DNA from: Bog-159 sp035499555
GTDB lineage: Bacteria; Acidobacteriota; Terriglobia; Bryobacterales; Bryobacteraceae
Length of the DNA stretch: 64,000 bases
Assembly (NCBI GenBank): GCA_035499555.1
Contig: DATJYO010000039.1
Coordinates: forward strand, 1-64,000
Direction: 5' to 3'
Both the position numbers and the translations under genes were made by a program. This document shows positions 34,096 through 43,597 of this stretch, in pieces; position 1 is the stretch's first letter, and each line of letters starts with the position of its first letter. A model generated the notes under the pieces. That model worked only from the letters and a program-made list of their open reading frames with translations, was not told the DNA's origin and searched no databases.

Positions 34096-37000
34096 ATGCG
34101 GATCAAGCTCTTAGGGAATCTCCGGATCAGCTTCGAGGGGCATCCGGTCACGGCTGTCAACACCAGCCGTCTCCAGTCGCTGATGGCCTATCTGGTCCTG
34201 CACCAGGGTGCGCCCCAGCCGCGCGAACACCTGGCTTTTTCGCTGTGGCCCGCCTCCAGCGAATCGCAGGCGCGGACCAATTTGCGGCAATTGATCCATC
34301 ATCTGAAGCGGGCGTTGCCGGCTGAGTGCGACCTGCTGGAGACAACTCATCTGGCCCTTCGGTGGCGCGAGGACCCAGGTTGTGTCATCGACGTGGTCGA
34401 GTTCCGGAGGGCCATCGCGGAGGCCGCCGCCGCCCGCCAGGAGAACGATCCCGCGCGCGAGATCCAGTCGCTGGCCGCCGCCGCGCGGCTCTACGAAGAC
34501 GACCTGTTGCCGGGCCTGTACGACGACTGGATCATCCCTATTCGCGACGATTACCGGAAGCGCCTGTCGGAGGTCCTCCGGCGGCTGGCCGCTTTGTACG
34601 AGGAGCGCCAGGAATGGGCGCCCGCCATCGCGTGCGCGGAACGTCTGGTGGCGCTCGATCCTGTGTGCGAACCGCACTATCAACTGCTGATCCGGCTGCA
34701 TGCCGCCAACCAGGACCGGGCCAGCGCGCTGCGCGCCTATCATCAGTGCATGCGCGTCCTGCGGCGCGAAATGGGCGTGGAGCCGGGTCCGGCTACGGTG
34801 GAACTGTTTGAACGGATCCTCAAAGCGCAACCAGCGGCCGGCACGGTTGCCGGGCAGACATCCGCAGCCGCGGCAGCGAAGCCGGGGTCGCAACTCGAAA
34901 CCGTGCGGGCGCTGATCGGGCGCGCGAGGGAGTGGGAACAACTGACCTCCGCCTGGGAATCCGCAGCCGCGGCGGGTCCCCGGGTAGCCTTGATCTCGGG
35001 CGAGCCTGGAATTGGCAAGAGCAGGCTCGCCGACGAGTTATACCAGGCATGCGTACGCCAGGGACACGCGGCGGCCCGGGCCCGCTGTTTCGCCGGCCAG
35101 GGGCAGGTGTCTTACGCGCCGGTCGCCGAGTGGCTTCGTTCGGATGCCGTACGGGCGGGCTGGCCGAATCTGAAACCCGCGCAGATGGCCGAGCTGGCAC
35201 GGCTGGTCCCGGAGATTCGGGAGCCGTCGGCGGCCGCCGCCGCTCCCGGACAACCCAGCCCCCTCGCCGAGAACTGGCAGCGGCTCCGCTTCTACGAAGC
35301 CATCAGCGGCGCCGTCGGGAACTGCCGCAAGCCCCTTTTGCTCTACCTGGACGACGTCCAATGGTGCGATTCCGATTCGTTCGAATGGCTCAACGCTTTG
35401 TTGACCTCGCCCGCCGCGGCTCACGTTCTGCTGCTGGGAACGGTGCGGGCCGAAGAAACCGGACGCGAACACCCGTTCACCCGCTTCATCACCGCGCTGC
35501 GGCAGTCGGGGACGGTACTGGAGATTCCGCTCCAACCCTTCAACGCCGACGAGACCGCTGCCCTGGCTCGCCTCGAATCCGCCGGGCCGTTGGAGATGGG
35601 GAGGCTCGAAGAGATCTTCCACGCCACCCGGGGCAATCCCCTGTTCGTGCTGGAGACGGTGCGCGCCGGGCTGTATAGCACACGCGTGCATGCCGTGATC
35701 GCGGCGCGCCTGGGACAGCTAACGGCGGCCTCCTACGAGCTCGCCGGCCTGGCCAGTATCATCGGGCGTCCCTTTTCGTTCGAACTACTGCAGAAGGCCA
35801 CGGACTGGGACGAGGAGAGCCTGTCCCTGGCACTGGACGAGCTCTGGCGCCGGCGGATCATCGAAAGCCGGGGCCCTTCCGAGTACGACTTCACGCACGA
35901 CCGGCTGCGCGAGGTGGCCTGCGCCGAGCTCACCCTGGTGCGGCGGCGATATCTGCACCGGCGCGTGGCGCGCGCCCTGGCCGAAGTCCACGCCGCCGAT
36001 ATCGAAGGCTGGAACGGCCAGATTGCCTCGCAGTTCGAGCAGGCCGGAATGGCGGCCGAGGCCATCGCACATTATCAGGGCGCGGCGGCCTATGCTCGCC
36101 AGCGGTATGCGGAGACCGAAGCGGCGGACCTGCTGCGGCGCGCCCTGGCGTTGTGCCGGGAGTTGCCCGAATCGGAACGTCAACTCACGCAGGAACTCGA
36201 CCTGCTCGCGACGCTGGGCCCCGCGCTGGTAACTACCGCGGGATACTCCGCCGGCGAAGTCGGCGAGACGTACCATCGCGCGCTGGAGTTATCCAGGCGC
36301 TTCGGGGACCGGCATATCTTCGCCATCTTAAGCGGCGCCTGGGTGTTTGACGCCGTCCGGGGCGACCTGGAGAAGTCCCGGCAGTTCAGCCTCGAATTTC
36401 TGGCCGCGGCGGAACGGGATCCGGCTCCCGGACTGATGATGGCCGGCAACTTCCTGTTGGGGACCAGCCTGTTTCATCTCGGCCGGATCGAAGAATCGCG
36501 GCGCCAGATCTCCGCCGCCATCGCCGCGGGCGACGACTCGGGAGGATCCGTGCTGGCCCTGTTCGCCGGGCCGAACCTGGGCGTATTCTGCCGCTGTTAT
36601 CTGGCCCACACCTCCTGGCACCGGCAGGATGGCGACTATGGCTCTCACGCCGCGGAAGCCATCGCGCTGGCGAATCGCATCGCCGACCCCTTCAGCCTGG
36701 CGATCGCACTCGACTACGCCGCCCTGCTGCACGCCTTCCAGGGAGCGAGCCGTACGGCCCTCGAATACGGGCAGGAGGCGCTGGCCGTCTGTAGCAAGTA
36801 CGGCTTCGCTTATTACCTGGCGATGGGAAATATTGTGACCGGCTGGGCCATCGCCGCGGAGGGCGAGGCCGCCCGGGGCTTGCAGCAAGTTCGCGCGGGT
36901 TTGGATGCCCTGCGCGTTTTGGGCGCCGAACTCCGGCTGCCCTACTACCTCGCCCTGCAGGCGGAGACCATGGGACGAGCCGGGCTGGCCGGTGAAGGGC

Positions 37001-37239
37001 TGGCCAGCGTCTCCAACGGTTTCGCGTTCGCCAGCAAGAACGGCGAACTGTGGTGCCTGGCGGAGTTGCATCGCGTCCAGGGCGAACTGCTCGCCCTCCA
37101 GGGGAATACGGCATCGGCGCGGGCCAGCTTCGGGCGCGGTGTCGAGGCCGCGCGCCTGGCGGGTTCGTTGGCTTTTGAACAAAAATTGAAAATCCTGGCG
37201 GGCGGAACGCTTGCATCCAGCGCTACGGAACGCTCCTAG
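34096..37239 (+). CDS. BTAD-AAA-TPR transcriptional regulator (SARP/AfsR-like)
   Basis: A 1047-residue multidomain regulator. Residues 1-90 resemble the DNA-binding winged helix of BTAD/SARP proteins (QSLMAYLVLHQGAPQPREHLAFSLWP), and 95-250 form the helical BTAD repeat domain ending GVEPGPATVELF. Residues about 275-560 are an AAA/STAND ATPase with Walker A GEPGIGKS (302-309) and Walker B LLLYLDDVQW (about 414-423). From about 680 to 1035 there are TPR-like helices. AfsR-type proteins activate nearby or pathway-specific genes on ligand or ATP-dependent triggering. The BBE flavoenzyme gene starts 72 bases downstream on the same strand and is the most obvious target. Confidence 0.9.
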   Translation: MRIKLLGNLRISFEGHPVTAVNTSRLQSLMAYLVLHQGAPQPREHLAFSLWPASSESQARTNLRQLIHHLKRALPAECDLLETTHLALRWREDPGCVIDVVEFRRAIAEAAAARQENDPAREIQSLAAAARLYEDDLLPGLYDDWIIPIRDDYRKRLSEVLRRLAALYEERQEWAPAIACAERLVALDPVCEPHYQLLIRLHAANQDRASALRAYHQCMRVLRREMGVEPGPATVELFERILKAQPAAGTVAGQTSAAAAAKPGSQLETVRALIGRAREWEQLTSAWESAAAAGPRVALISGEPGIGKSRLADELYQACVRQGHAAARARCFAGQGQVSYAPVAEWLRSDAVRAGWPNLKPAQMAELARLVPEIREPSAAAAAPGQPSPLAENWQRLRFYEAISGAVGNCRKPLLLYLDDVQWCDSDSFEWLNALLTSPAAAHVLLLGTVRAEETGREHPFTRFITALRQSGTVLEIPLQPFNADETAALARLESAGPLEMGRLEEIFHATRGNPLFVLETVRAGLYSTRVHAVIAARLGQLTAASYELAGLASIIGRPFSFELLQKATDWDEESLSLALDELWRRRIIESRGPSEYDFTHDRLREVACAELTLVRRRYLHRRVARALAEVHAADIEGWNGQIASQFEQAGMAAEAIAHYQGAAAYARQRYAETEAADLLRRALALCRELPESERQLTQELDLLATLGPALVTTAGYSAGEVGETYHRALELSRRFGDRHIFAILSGAWVFDAVRGDLEKSRQFSLEFLAAAERDPAPGLMMAGNFLLGTSLFHLGRIEESRRQISAAIAAGDDSGGSVLALFAGPNLGVFCRCYLAHTSWHRQDGDYGSHAAEAIALANRIADPFSLAIALDYAALLHAFQGASRTALEYGQEALAVCSKYGFAYYLAMGNIVTGWAIAAEGEAARGLQQVRAGLDALRVLGAELRLPYYLALQAETMGRAGLAGEGLASVSNGFAFASKNGELWCLAELHRVQGELLALQGNTASARASFGRGVEAARLAGSLAFEQKLKILAGGTLASSATERS

Positions 37240-37311
37240 AACGGCTCCCGAGTCAAAGTGGTAATATACGGCGCGAAAAACGCACGCGCGCCCTCAGAGG
37301 AGAAACACAGA

Positions 37312-38721
37312 ATGTCCCTACAAGAAGCTATCACCGAATTTCGCGGCCAGTTCCGGGGGGCCATAATCGCTCCGGGAGATACCGGGTATGACGAGGCAAG
37401 GAAGGTCTACAACGGCATGATCGACCGCCGGCCGGCGCTGATCGCCCGGTGCGCCGACGTGGCCGACGTGATCGCGGCCCTGAAGATGGCCAAAGCCAAC
37501 GGGCTGCAGGTTTCCATCCGCGGTGGCGGGCACAACGCCGCCGGCCTGGGGGTCTGCGACGATGGCCTGGTCATCGATCTGGCACCCATGCGCTACGTCA
37601 GGGTGGACCCTGCCTCACGGACGGTTCGGGTTGGCGGCGGTTGCACATGGAGCGACGTGGACCACGCCACGCATGCTTTCGGGTTGGCCGTGCCCTCCGG
37701 CATCATCTCTACCACGGGCGTGGCCGGCTTGACCTTGGGCGGAGGCATGGGCCACGTGACGCGCAAGTACGGGCTGACGATCGACAATCTGCAGTCGGTC
37801 GACATGGTACTGGCGGACGGCAGCTTCGTGGTGGCCAGCGCGGACGAGAATCCCGACCTGTTCTGGGCGGTGCGCGGCGGTGGGGGGAACTTCGGAGTCG
37901 TGACTTCGTTCCTGTTCGAAGCGCAACCGGTCAACGTGGTTTGCGCGGGACCGATGCTCTGGAATCTCGAAGATGCGGCGGACGTGATGAAGCGGTACCG
38001 GGAATTCATCACGCAGGCGCCCGAGGAAATGAACGGGTTCTTCGCCATGATGACCGTACCGCCGGGACCGCCGTTCCCCGAAGCGCTGCATCTCCGGAAA
38101 ATGTGCGCCATCGTCTGGTGCTATCAGGGGCCGCTGGAGCAGGCGAATGCCATCCTGCAGCCGATTCGCGATTACCGGCAGCCGGCTTTCGAGTTGTTTA
38201 TGCCCATGCCGTTTCCGATGCTCCAGAGCTTGTTCGATGCGGTGTATCCCCCCGGCCTGCAATGGTACTGGAAGGCGGATTTCTTCAAAGAACTCAGCGA
38301 CGAGGCTATTGCCCTGCATCTGGAGCACGGCTCCCGCCTGCCCACCTGGCAATCCACCATGCATCTATATCCCGTAAACGGGAAGGCGAATCGCGTGGGC
38401 GAGAGCGAGACAGCCTTCGCGCACCGCGATGCGGTGTGGAGCGAGGTGATCGTGGGGGTGGACCCCGATCCGGCGAACCGCGACAAGATTGTCGACTGGG
38501 CCCGGGCGTATTATGAGGCTCTGCATCCGTTCGGCTCCGGCGGCGCGTACCTGAATTTCATGATGGAGGAAGGCGAGGACCGGATCCGCGCGACTTACCG
38601 CGGTAACTACCAGCGGTTGGCGGCCGTTAAAGCGAAGTACGATCCGGAGAACTTCTTCCGCGTCAACCAGAACATCCGCCCGGCCGCGAAGGCGGATGCC
38701 GCGCGCCAACCGGGCGACTGA
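37312..38721 (+). CDS. FAD-dependent oxidoreductase with BBE domain (VAO/PCMH fold)
   Basis: A 469-residue flavoprotein. Residues about 45-215 are the PCMH-type FAD domain, with RGGGHNAAG holding the His likely to form a covalent bond to FAD and GVAGLTLGGGMGHVTRKYG around 135-155. The C-terminus carries the BBE motif YDPENFFRVNQNI. The second flavin-linking Cys of bicovalent BBE enzymes is not seen; the corresponding segment reads VPSGIISTTGVAG, so single His attachment is expected. Members oxidise sugars, alkaloids or polyketide intermediates. No signal peptide is present. ATG 37312 is chosen over an upstream GTG because AGAGGAGAA lies just before it. It follows the BTAD regulator. Confidence 0.92.
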   Translation: MSLQEAITEFRGQFRGAIIAPGDTGYDEARKVYNGMIDRRPALIARCADVADVIAALKMAKANGLQVSIRGGGHNAAGLGVCDDGLVIDLAPMRYVRVDPASRTVRVGGGCTWSDVDHATHAFGLAVPSGIISTTGVAGLTLGGGMGHVTRKYGLTIDNLQSVDMVLADGSFVVASADENPDLFWAVRGGGGNFGVVTSFLFEAQPVNVVCAGPMLWNLEDAADVMKRYREFITQAPEEMNGFFAMMTVPPGPPFPEALHLRKMCAIVWCYQGPLEQANAILQPIRDYRQPAFELFMPMPFPMLQSLFDAVYPPGLQWYWKADFFKELSDEAIALHLEHGSRLPTWQSTMHLYPVNGKANRVGESETAFAHRDAVWSEVIVGVDPDPANRDKIVDWARAYYEALHPFGSGGAYLNFMMEEGEDRIRATYRGNYQRLAAVKAKYDPENFFRVNQNIRPAAKADAARQPGD

Positions 38722-38740
38722 GCCGAACCTGCCTGCAAGA

Positions 38741-39421
38741 CTATTGCACGGGTAACATCGTCTCACTCGTCCCGCTGCATTCACCGGCGCTCGGACCGCA
38801 AGCCCGCGGCGTGAGGTGCGCGAGATCTTTATCGAAACAGATCCGGACCTCCTGCAGTTCGCCGCCGCGATAGCAGGAGGTCCGGACGGACTCCGCCGGC
38901 AGCCCAGGATTCGCCCCGGCAACCTTCGTCTCAATCTCGCCGGGGGAGAGATGCAGCGTTTCGGATGGCTGATTCAGTTCGGGCGGCAGGGTGATGGAGT
39001 CACGCGCCTTTCGCAGCGCCGCAAAATAATCGGCGGCGCTCAGCCCGCTGCAACTGCCATGGGCTTTCCATTCGTGCTGAATCAGGGATTCGGTGGGGAT
39101 GTAGGAAAGCGTGGCCTGTACGATGGCGTCCGAGACCGGGCTGGCTGATCCGCAATTCTCCGGACCCCGCGCGCTTTCACCTTGCGGCCAGAGGCCGTGG
39201 ACCACGAATCCGACATGGCGGCCGGTGCCACATTCACGCGGATCTTTCGGAACGCCAGACTGGTCGCAAAAGTCGGGCGCGTAGGAGAGCACCAGCATGT
39301 AGTAGGCGAAATCCGCCGGCGGCTTGGGTTTGTGCTTGTGGGATCGCGCAGCGGCGGAAGGCGCCAGGAGAACGCCGCCCAGAGCCAGCGCGATCAGGCA
39401 TGGCGATACTCTTTGCATCAT
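38741..39421 (-). CDS. exported ribonuclease T2 family protein
   Basis: A 226-residue RNase T2. A signal peptide covers about residues 1-25 (ALALGGVLLAPSAAA). The two catalytic segments are intact: CAS-1 FVVHGLWPQ with His75, and CAS-2 IQHEWKAHGSC with His116, Glu117, Lys119 and His121. Several Cys residues could form the disulfides usual in this family. The enzyme should cleave single-stranded RNA outside the cytoplasm through 2',3'-cyclic phosphates, probably for nutrient scavenging. ATG 39421 is preferred: GAGGAAAG lies a few bases upstream and the signal peptide starts there. The gene ends 19 bases from the convergent BBE oxidoreductase. Confidence 0.9.
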   Translation of the reverse strand: MMQRVSPCLIALALGGVLLAPSAAARSHKHKPKPPADFAYYMLVLSYAPDFCDQSGVPKDPRECGTGRHVGFVVHGLWPQGESARGPENCGSASPVSDAIVQATLSYIPTESLIQHEWKAHGSCSGLSAADYFAALRKARDSITLPPELNQPSETLHLSPGEIETKVAGANPGLPAESVRTSCYRGGELQEVRICFDKDLAHLTPRACGPSAGECSGTSETMLPVQ

Positions 39422-39513
39422 AATCTTTCCTCGAGAATCCGACCGGACCGGCTTGTGCCATTGGCCGCGGTGTAAGTTCTCTCTGTATGGTGACGGCGGC
39501 GGTCCGAACCGTT

Positions 39514-39795
39514 TCATGTCCCGCACAAGCGGCTAGTGAAGCCGCCAAGCAGGGCGAATCCCCAGATCAGAATCGTCGCCATGACCCGCCACGCTTGTTT
39601 CCGGAACAGCAAAGGTATCAGCGCCGTCAGAGCCGGAAACAAAATCGGAATCAGGACGTAAGGGCCGTTGACTTCGAGCGCCGTGGCATGCGTGTGGCGC
39701 CCGTGCAGGAAGCCGGAGTAGGTTGGGCAGACGAGTAAGTAGACAGCCGCCACAACCGTCAAAGCAAACGCGACTCCGGTTAACCGTGTCTTCAT
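39514..39795 (-). CDS. small membrane protein of unknown function
   Basis: A 93-residue protein started at ATG 39795. Three hydrophobic helices can be seen at about 5-23, 47-62 and 70-87, with short basic loops (RKQAWR) suggesting an inner-membrane location. A His-containing loop (HGRHTHAT) follows the first helix. I do not recognise the family. It lies 28 bases after the stop of the dehydrogenase-cytochrome c fusion on the same strand and may be its co-expressed partner, and 92 bases before the RNase T2 gene. Longer readings enter the dehydrogenase gene and are rejected. Confidence 0.6.
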   Translation of the reverse strand: MKTRLTGVAFALTVVAAVYLLVCPTYSGFLHGRHTHATALEVNGPYVLIPILFPALTALIPLLFRKQAWRVMATILIWGFALLGGFTSRLCGT

Positions 39796-39823
39796 GACTG
39801 GTTCTACAGCTGACGTTCCGCGC

Positions 39824-41614
39824 TCATTTGCTTCCCGCGGTCCGGTGACTGAGGCTCCAGACGTATGCCGCCAGGGCGGATGCCTGCCCGGAAGTGAGCG
39901 ACGCTCCACCCAGGGGCGGCATCGCGTTCCGGTATTTTTTGGGTTGGGGAACGCCGTCGGCGATCACTTTCAGGATGGCTGCATAACTGCCGTCGCTCCA
40001 CAGCCATTTGTGGTTCGTCAGTCCCGGCCCGAGCGGTGTGCCGGTGGCATTCGCGCCGTGACAGCCGACGCAGGTGGCTCCGCCAACCTGGCCGTGGTAG
40101 ATGCGATCGCCCAGCGCGATCATCGCGCGCGTCGCTCCTTTGGGAACGGGCATGTTGGCCGCGGCGCCCGCGTCCCCATTGGTTCCCTCGGGCGGTTTGG
40201 CCTGAGTTTCGACGAGATCGCCAGGCGGCTGCGAGATACTGGGGCAGGGCGTTCCGCGGGCCTCGCCGCCGCCCCGGTAAACGATCCGATATACGCGCCC
40301 GCGAATGTCATCCGAAACATACAGCGATCCATGGGGTCCGACGGCCAGCCCCGAGGGCCGGTGCAAGGCGCCCTCCGGAGTCACCGTGGGCCCGGCAAAA
40401 CCATCCGCAAAAATCTCGCAGCCGCGCGCGGCCCGCGCGCCTGCCAGCGGCTGAAAGACGACGTTGTACCCGCCTTGCGGATAAGGCGCCCGATTCCAGG
40501 AGCCATGGAAAGCGATGAACACGCCGCTGCGATAGCGGGCCGGAAACTGTTTTTGGTCGTAATATACCGCCGCGTTGGGTCCCCAGTGCGCGGGAAAAGC
40601 GGCCACGGGGCCGGTCTTGCCGGCGCAAACGCCGACCTTTCCTGCCCCGTCTCCGCCGTATTCGGGCGCCAGCACCAGCATTCTCCTGGCCGTATCGTAG
40701 TAGCATTCGGGCCAGCCATAATCGCCGCCGGACTCGAGCAGCATCAGCTCTTCGGCCGGTTGCGTGGCTTCCTCGAAGGGTTTGTAAAGGCTGGGCCAGT
40801 TCGAGTGCAATTGGTCCCGTCCATGCTGCGTCACAAAAATACGCCCGGCGGCGTCGAGGGCGAAGCCCTCGGCATTGCGAATGCCCGTGGCGAACCGCTG
40901 GGCCGGCGAGAAGACCTGGTTGGTGCGGTCGGCGCTGAACCGCCAGATCCCGCCCCGCGTTAACAGTTCCGTGCACGGGTTCGCGCCGGGGATTCCAGGC
41001 TGCCGGTTCTTCGGCTGGCAGGCGTTGGTCGCGGTCGCTACGTCTACGTACATGGACCCGTCCGGGGTGATGAGAAACGGGTGCATCGGGTGATCGCCTC
41101 CCAAGGGCAATCCGGAGACGATGGTTTCCGGTGGTTTCTGCGGAATCAGCTTGCCCGGCGGCAATGCATAGCGCACGATGCGATCGTTGATCTCGGCGTA
41201 AATCCATCCGTTGTGAATTCCGATACCGGTACCGCCGGCGCCCCCGGACTGCGCGGTTTCGCCGAAGCGCTCGATAACGTCCGCCTTCCCCGTCCCGGTT
41301 TTATCCTGCAGGGCGACCAGGAAGCCCCCTTCACGCGGCTTCTCGGAGCCGTAGTAGGCTCCCGACCATGTGTTGACATACAGCACTCCGCTCGGGCTCA
41401 CCGCCATGTGGCGGGCGTGACCGATGTTGTCGGCGAAAACCGTCGCGCAGAAACCTGCGGGCAACTTCAGACCGCTGTCGCCGGCGCACGATGTGCTTGC
41501 GTGTTCGGCGGAATTGGGCCGGCCCTGGGCCCATGCGGGCGCCGTGACGGCGAACAACATCGCCAGCGTGGCAACGAAGCATGAATAGGATCTATCGGAA
41601 TTGAACAATGCCAT
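39824..41614 (-). CDS. exported glucose/sorbosone dehydrogenase-like propeller fused to cytochrome c
   Basis: A 596-residue exported protein. A signal peptide ends near APAWAQ (about residue 29). Residues about 45-460 form a six-bladed propeller of the soluble glucose dehydrogenase/L-sorbosone dehydrogenase type (LPAGFCATVFADNIGHARHMAVSP, GGDYGWPECYYD, HGSWNRAPYPQGGYNVVF, HRPSGLAVGPHGSLYVSDD). Residues about 500-590 are a cytochrome c domain with heme motif CVGCH and axial Met in NAMPPLGG. The fusion implies that electrons from sugar or aldehyde oxidation pass directly to the periplasmic heme and on to the respiratory chain. PQQ binding is expected but residues were not verified. GGAG precedes the ATG by seven bases. 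Confidence 0.9.
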   Translation of the reverse strand: MALFNSDRSYSCFVATLAMLFAVTAPAWAQGRPNSAEHASTSCAGDSGLKLPAGFCATVFADNIGHARHMAVSPSGVLYVNTWSGAYYGSEKPREGGFLVALQDKTGTGKADVIERFGETAQSGGAGGTGIGIHNGWIYAEINDRIVRYALPPGKLIPQKPPETIVSGLPLGGDHPMHPFLITPDGSMYVDVATATNACQPKNRQPGIPGANPCTELLTRGGIWRFSADRTNQVFSPAQRFATGIRNAEGFALDAAGRIFVTQHGRDQLHSNWPSLYKPFEEATQPAEELMLLESGGDYGWPECYYDTARRMLVLAPEYGGDGAGKVGVCAGKTGPVAAFPAHWGPNAAVYYDQKQFPARYRSGVFIAFHGSWNRAPYPQGGYNVVFQPLAGARAARGCEIFADGFAGPTVTPEGALHRPSGLAVGPHGSLYVSDDIRGRVYRIVYRGGGEARGTPCPSISQPPGDLVETQAKPPEGTNGDAGAAANMPVPKGATRAMIALGDRIYHGQVGGATCVGCHGANATGTPLGPGLTNHKWLWSDGSYAAILKVIADGVPQPKKYRNAMPPLGGASLTSGQASALAAYVWSLSHRTAGSK

Positions 41615-41693
41615 TGCGTTCTCCCGCGTATTATACCCAGTCTGCATGCGCCATTGACCTCCGTTAACCCGCACCTCAGGAATACACCTCATT

Positions 41694-41722
41694 TTGCGCA
41701 TTGTGTACACGTGTCCTACGAT
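41694..41722 (+). promoter_or_regulatory. sigma70-like promoter with a GTGTACAC palindrome in the spacer
   Basis: TTGCGC (41694-41699), a 17-base spacer and TACGAT (41717-41722) precede the exported-protein gene at 41750, which also has a GGAG site. The perfect eight-base palindrome GTGTACAC (41703-41710) in the spacer could be an operator half-site core. Confidence 0.5.
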
Positions 41723-41749
41723 GGGGACTTCGGAAAGGAGTTAAAGATC

Positions 41750-42763
41750 ATGTCTCGAAGAGCGATGGGAATGGCCGCGCTCGCCGCGTTCGCGGCATTA
41801 CCTTTGCTGGCGGATTTCAGCTATCAGGAGACCACTCGGATTACAGGCGGAGCGCTGGTTTCCGCCATGAAGGTGGCGGGCGTGTTCTCCAAGCAGGCCC
41901 GTCAGGCCGGCGAGCCGATCCAGAGTACGGTCGCCATCAAGGGCGACAGAATGGTGCATCGCACCCCGCAACACGCTACGGTGATCGATCTGGCGAGCCA
42001 GACCATCACCAGCATCGATCTGCAGAAGCAGACTTATTCCGTCATGACGTTCGACGAAATGAAACAGATGATGCAGGAGATGTCCGAGAAAATGCATCAG
42101 AACAAGGATGGCGAGGTGAACTTCAAGGTCTCCGCCAACGAAACCGGCAAGACCAAGCAGATCGCCGGCCTGCAAGCCACCGAGATGGTGCTCAAGATGA
42201 CCATGGAAGGCACCGATAAGAAAAGCGGCCAGCAGGGTTCCATGGTGATCACCGCGGATAGCTGGATCGCTCCGCAGGTACCGGGTTACGCGGAAGTCAG
42301 GGACTTTCATCGGCGGCTGGCCGAGAAGCTGAATTGGACGCCCGGCGGCGGGATGTTCATGAGCCGCCCGGACGTGCAACGGGGAATGGCGGAGATCGAA
42401 AAGGAGTCCGCCAAGCTGGACGGCATACCCGTTTTCCAGACCACCGTGATGGGAGGCGAGGGCACCGCCCCGGTGGACCGTTCCGATCAACCGCAGGGCG
42501 CTCCGCAGCAGCAGTCGGACAAGCCTTCGGTTGGCAGCGCGCTCGGTAGCGCGCTGGGCGGCCGCTTCGGCCTGGGACGGAAGAAGCAGACACAACAGTC
42601 GCCGCCCCCGAGCCAGGACGATGCGGCAAGCGCTCCCGGCGCGCTCCTTGAAATGACCACGGAGTTGAAGGACTTCTCCGCCGCGCCGGTGGACCCCTCG
42701 ATGTTCGAAGTGCCGGCGAACTTCAAGAAGATACAGCACGACTACCGCCGCGGCGCGGAGTAG
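41750..42763 (+). CDS. exported protein of unknown function (DUF4412-like)
   Basis: A 337-residue protein with a signal peptide (residues 1-21, MAALAAFAALPLLA). The body consists of beta-rich segments such as TVAIKGDRMVHRTPQHATVIDL and GKTKQIAGLQATEMVLKMTMEG, resembling DUF4412/LolA-like single-domain periplasmic proteins that read out a bound ligand, and a low-complexity linker rich in Gln, Ser and Gly (about 240-295). The family relation is from pattern only. A GGAG Shine-Dalgarno site supports ATG 41750, and a promoter lies just upstream. It is divergent from the dehydrogenase-cytochrome fusion and convergent with the methyltransferase gene. Confidence 0.75.
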   Translation: MSRRAMGMAALAAFAALPLLADFSYQETTRITGGALVSAMKVAGVFSKQARQAGEPIQSTVAIKGDRMVHRTPQHATVIDLASQTITSIDLQKQTYSVMTFDEMKQMMQEMSEKMHQNKDGEVNFKVSANETGKTKQIAGLQATEMVLKMTMEGTDKKSGQQGSMVITADSWIAPQVPGYAEVRDFHRRLAEKLNWTPGGGMFMSRPDVQRGMAEIEKESAKLDGIPVFQTTVMGGEGTAPVDRSDQPQGAPQQQSDKPSVGSALGSALGGRFGLGRKKQTQQSPPPSQDDAASAPGALLEMTTELKDFSAAPVDPSMFEVPANFKKIQHDYRRGAE

Positions 42764-42771
42764 CCGGCCTC

Positions 42772-43530
42772 TTACGATGGCTCCGAGTCACGAGCCGCCA
42801 CCACGATGATTTCCGGGCTGGCCGGAGTCAGTGGCGTGCGATCCCAGTCGCCATACCAGACCTGCGGCGTTAGCCGCGCCGCGCGCAAAAACTGGTGCAG
42901 GCGATCCGGATCGAGGAAACGCAGGCGGGTATGGCCGGCCACTGTTTTGCCCCGGTCAACGAACCGGTAGTAGTTCGTCAAGTCCACGATTCCTGTTTCG
43001 CCGTCGGCTACCGCGGCGCGGGACTCCTCGATGCGGCCGTGTTCGACGGTGGCGATGCAGTTGCGCCGGTCCGGTGTCCAGGAGAGCCAGGCTTTTCGCG
43101 CGGGGTTGCGTGTCTCAAAAGCAAATCGGCCCTCTTCAGCGAGGTGCCGGTGCACAGCTCGCAGGAGTCCGAGGACGTTGTCGTCGGTCAAAAGGGCTTG
43201 GAATGCATGGCCGGTCATATAAATCAGATCGAAGCGCAGCGGAGAATCGAGCGCCTGCCCGGCGGTCTGAATCCAATCGACGCGATCGCCTCCCGGACGC
43301 GATCGGGCGACCTGCAACATGGCCGCCGAGGGATCTACGCCCGTGACGCTCAGACCTTCCATCGCGATACGGCAGGCCAGCGTGCCGGTGCCGCATCCCA
43401 GATCGAGAACCCGGCCGCCGGTCTCACGGGCCAGGCCGAGATAGAAGTCGTCACCCGCTGCCCACGGATTGAAGCGATCGTAGAGCGAAGCCAGGAACTC
43501 ATCCTCGAAAAGGTCATCCCCACGCTGCAT
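42772..43530 (-). CDS. class I SAM-dependent methyltransferase
   Basis: A 252-residue Rossmann methyltransferase. Motif I is VLDLGCGTGTLACRIA (about 41-56), followed by an acidic loop VTGVDPSAAML and the post-I segment FDLIYMTGHAFQAL. The C-terminal half is beta-rich and likely forms the substrate lid. The family contains many small-molecule methyltransferases and gives no substrate hint. No signal peptide. It is a single gene, divergent from the SBBP protein and convergent with the exported protein at 41.8-42.8 kb. Confidence 0.88.
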   Translation of the reverse strand: MQRGDDLFEDEFLASLYDRFNPWAAGDDFYLGLARETGGRVLDLGCGTGTLACRIAMEGLSVTGVDPSAAMLQVARSRPGGDRVDWIQTAGQALDSPLRFDLIYMTGHAFQALLTDDNVLGLLRAVHRHLAEEGRFAFETRNPARKAWLSWTPDRRNCIATVEHGRIEESRAAVADGETGIVDLTNYYRFVDRGKTVAGHTRLRFLDPDRLHQFLRAARLTPQVWYGDWDRTPLTPASPEIIVVAARDSEPS

Positions 43531-43597
43531 CTCCGTCCATTTTCGATCAAAAACCGCACCAATGGCGTCCGCAAAAAATATTAAGATAATAGGCCCT

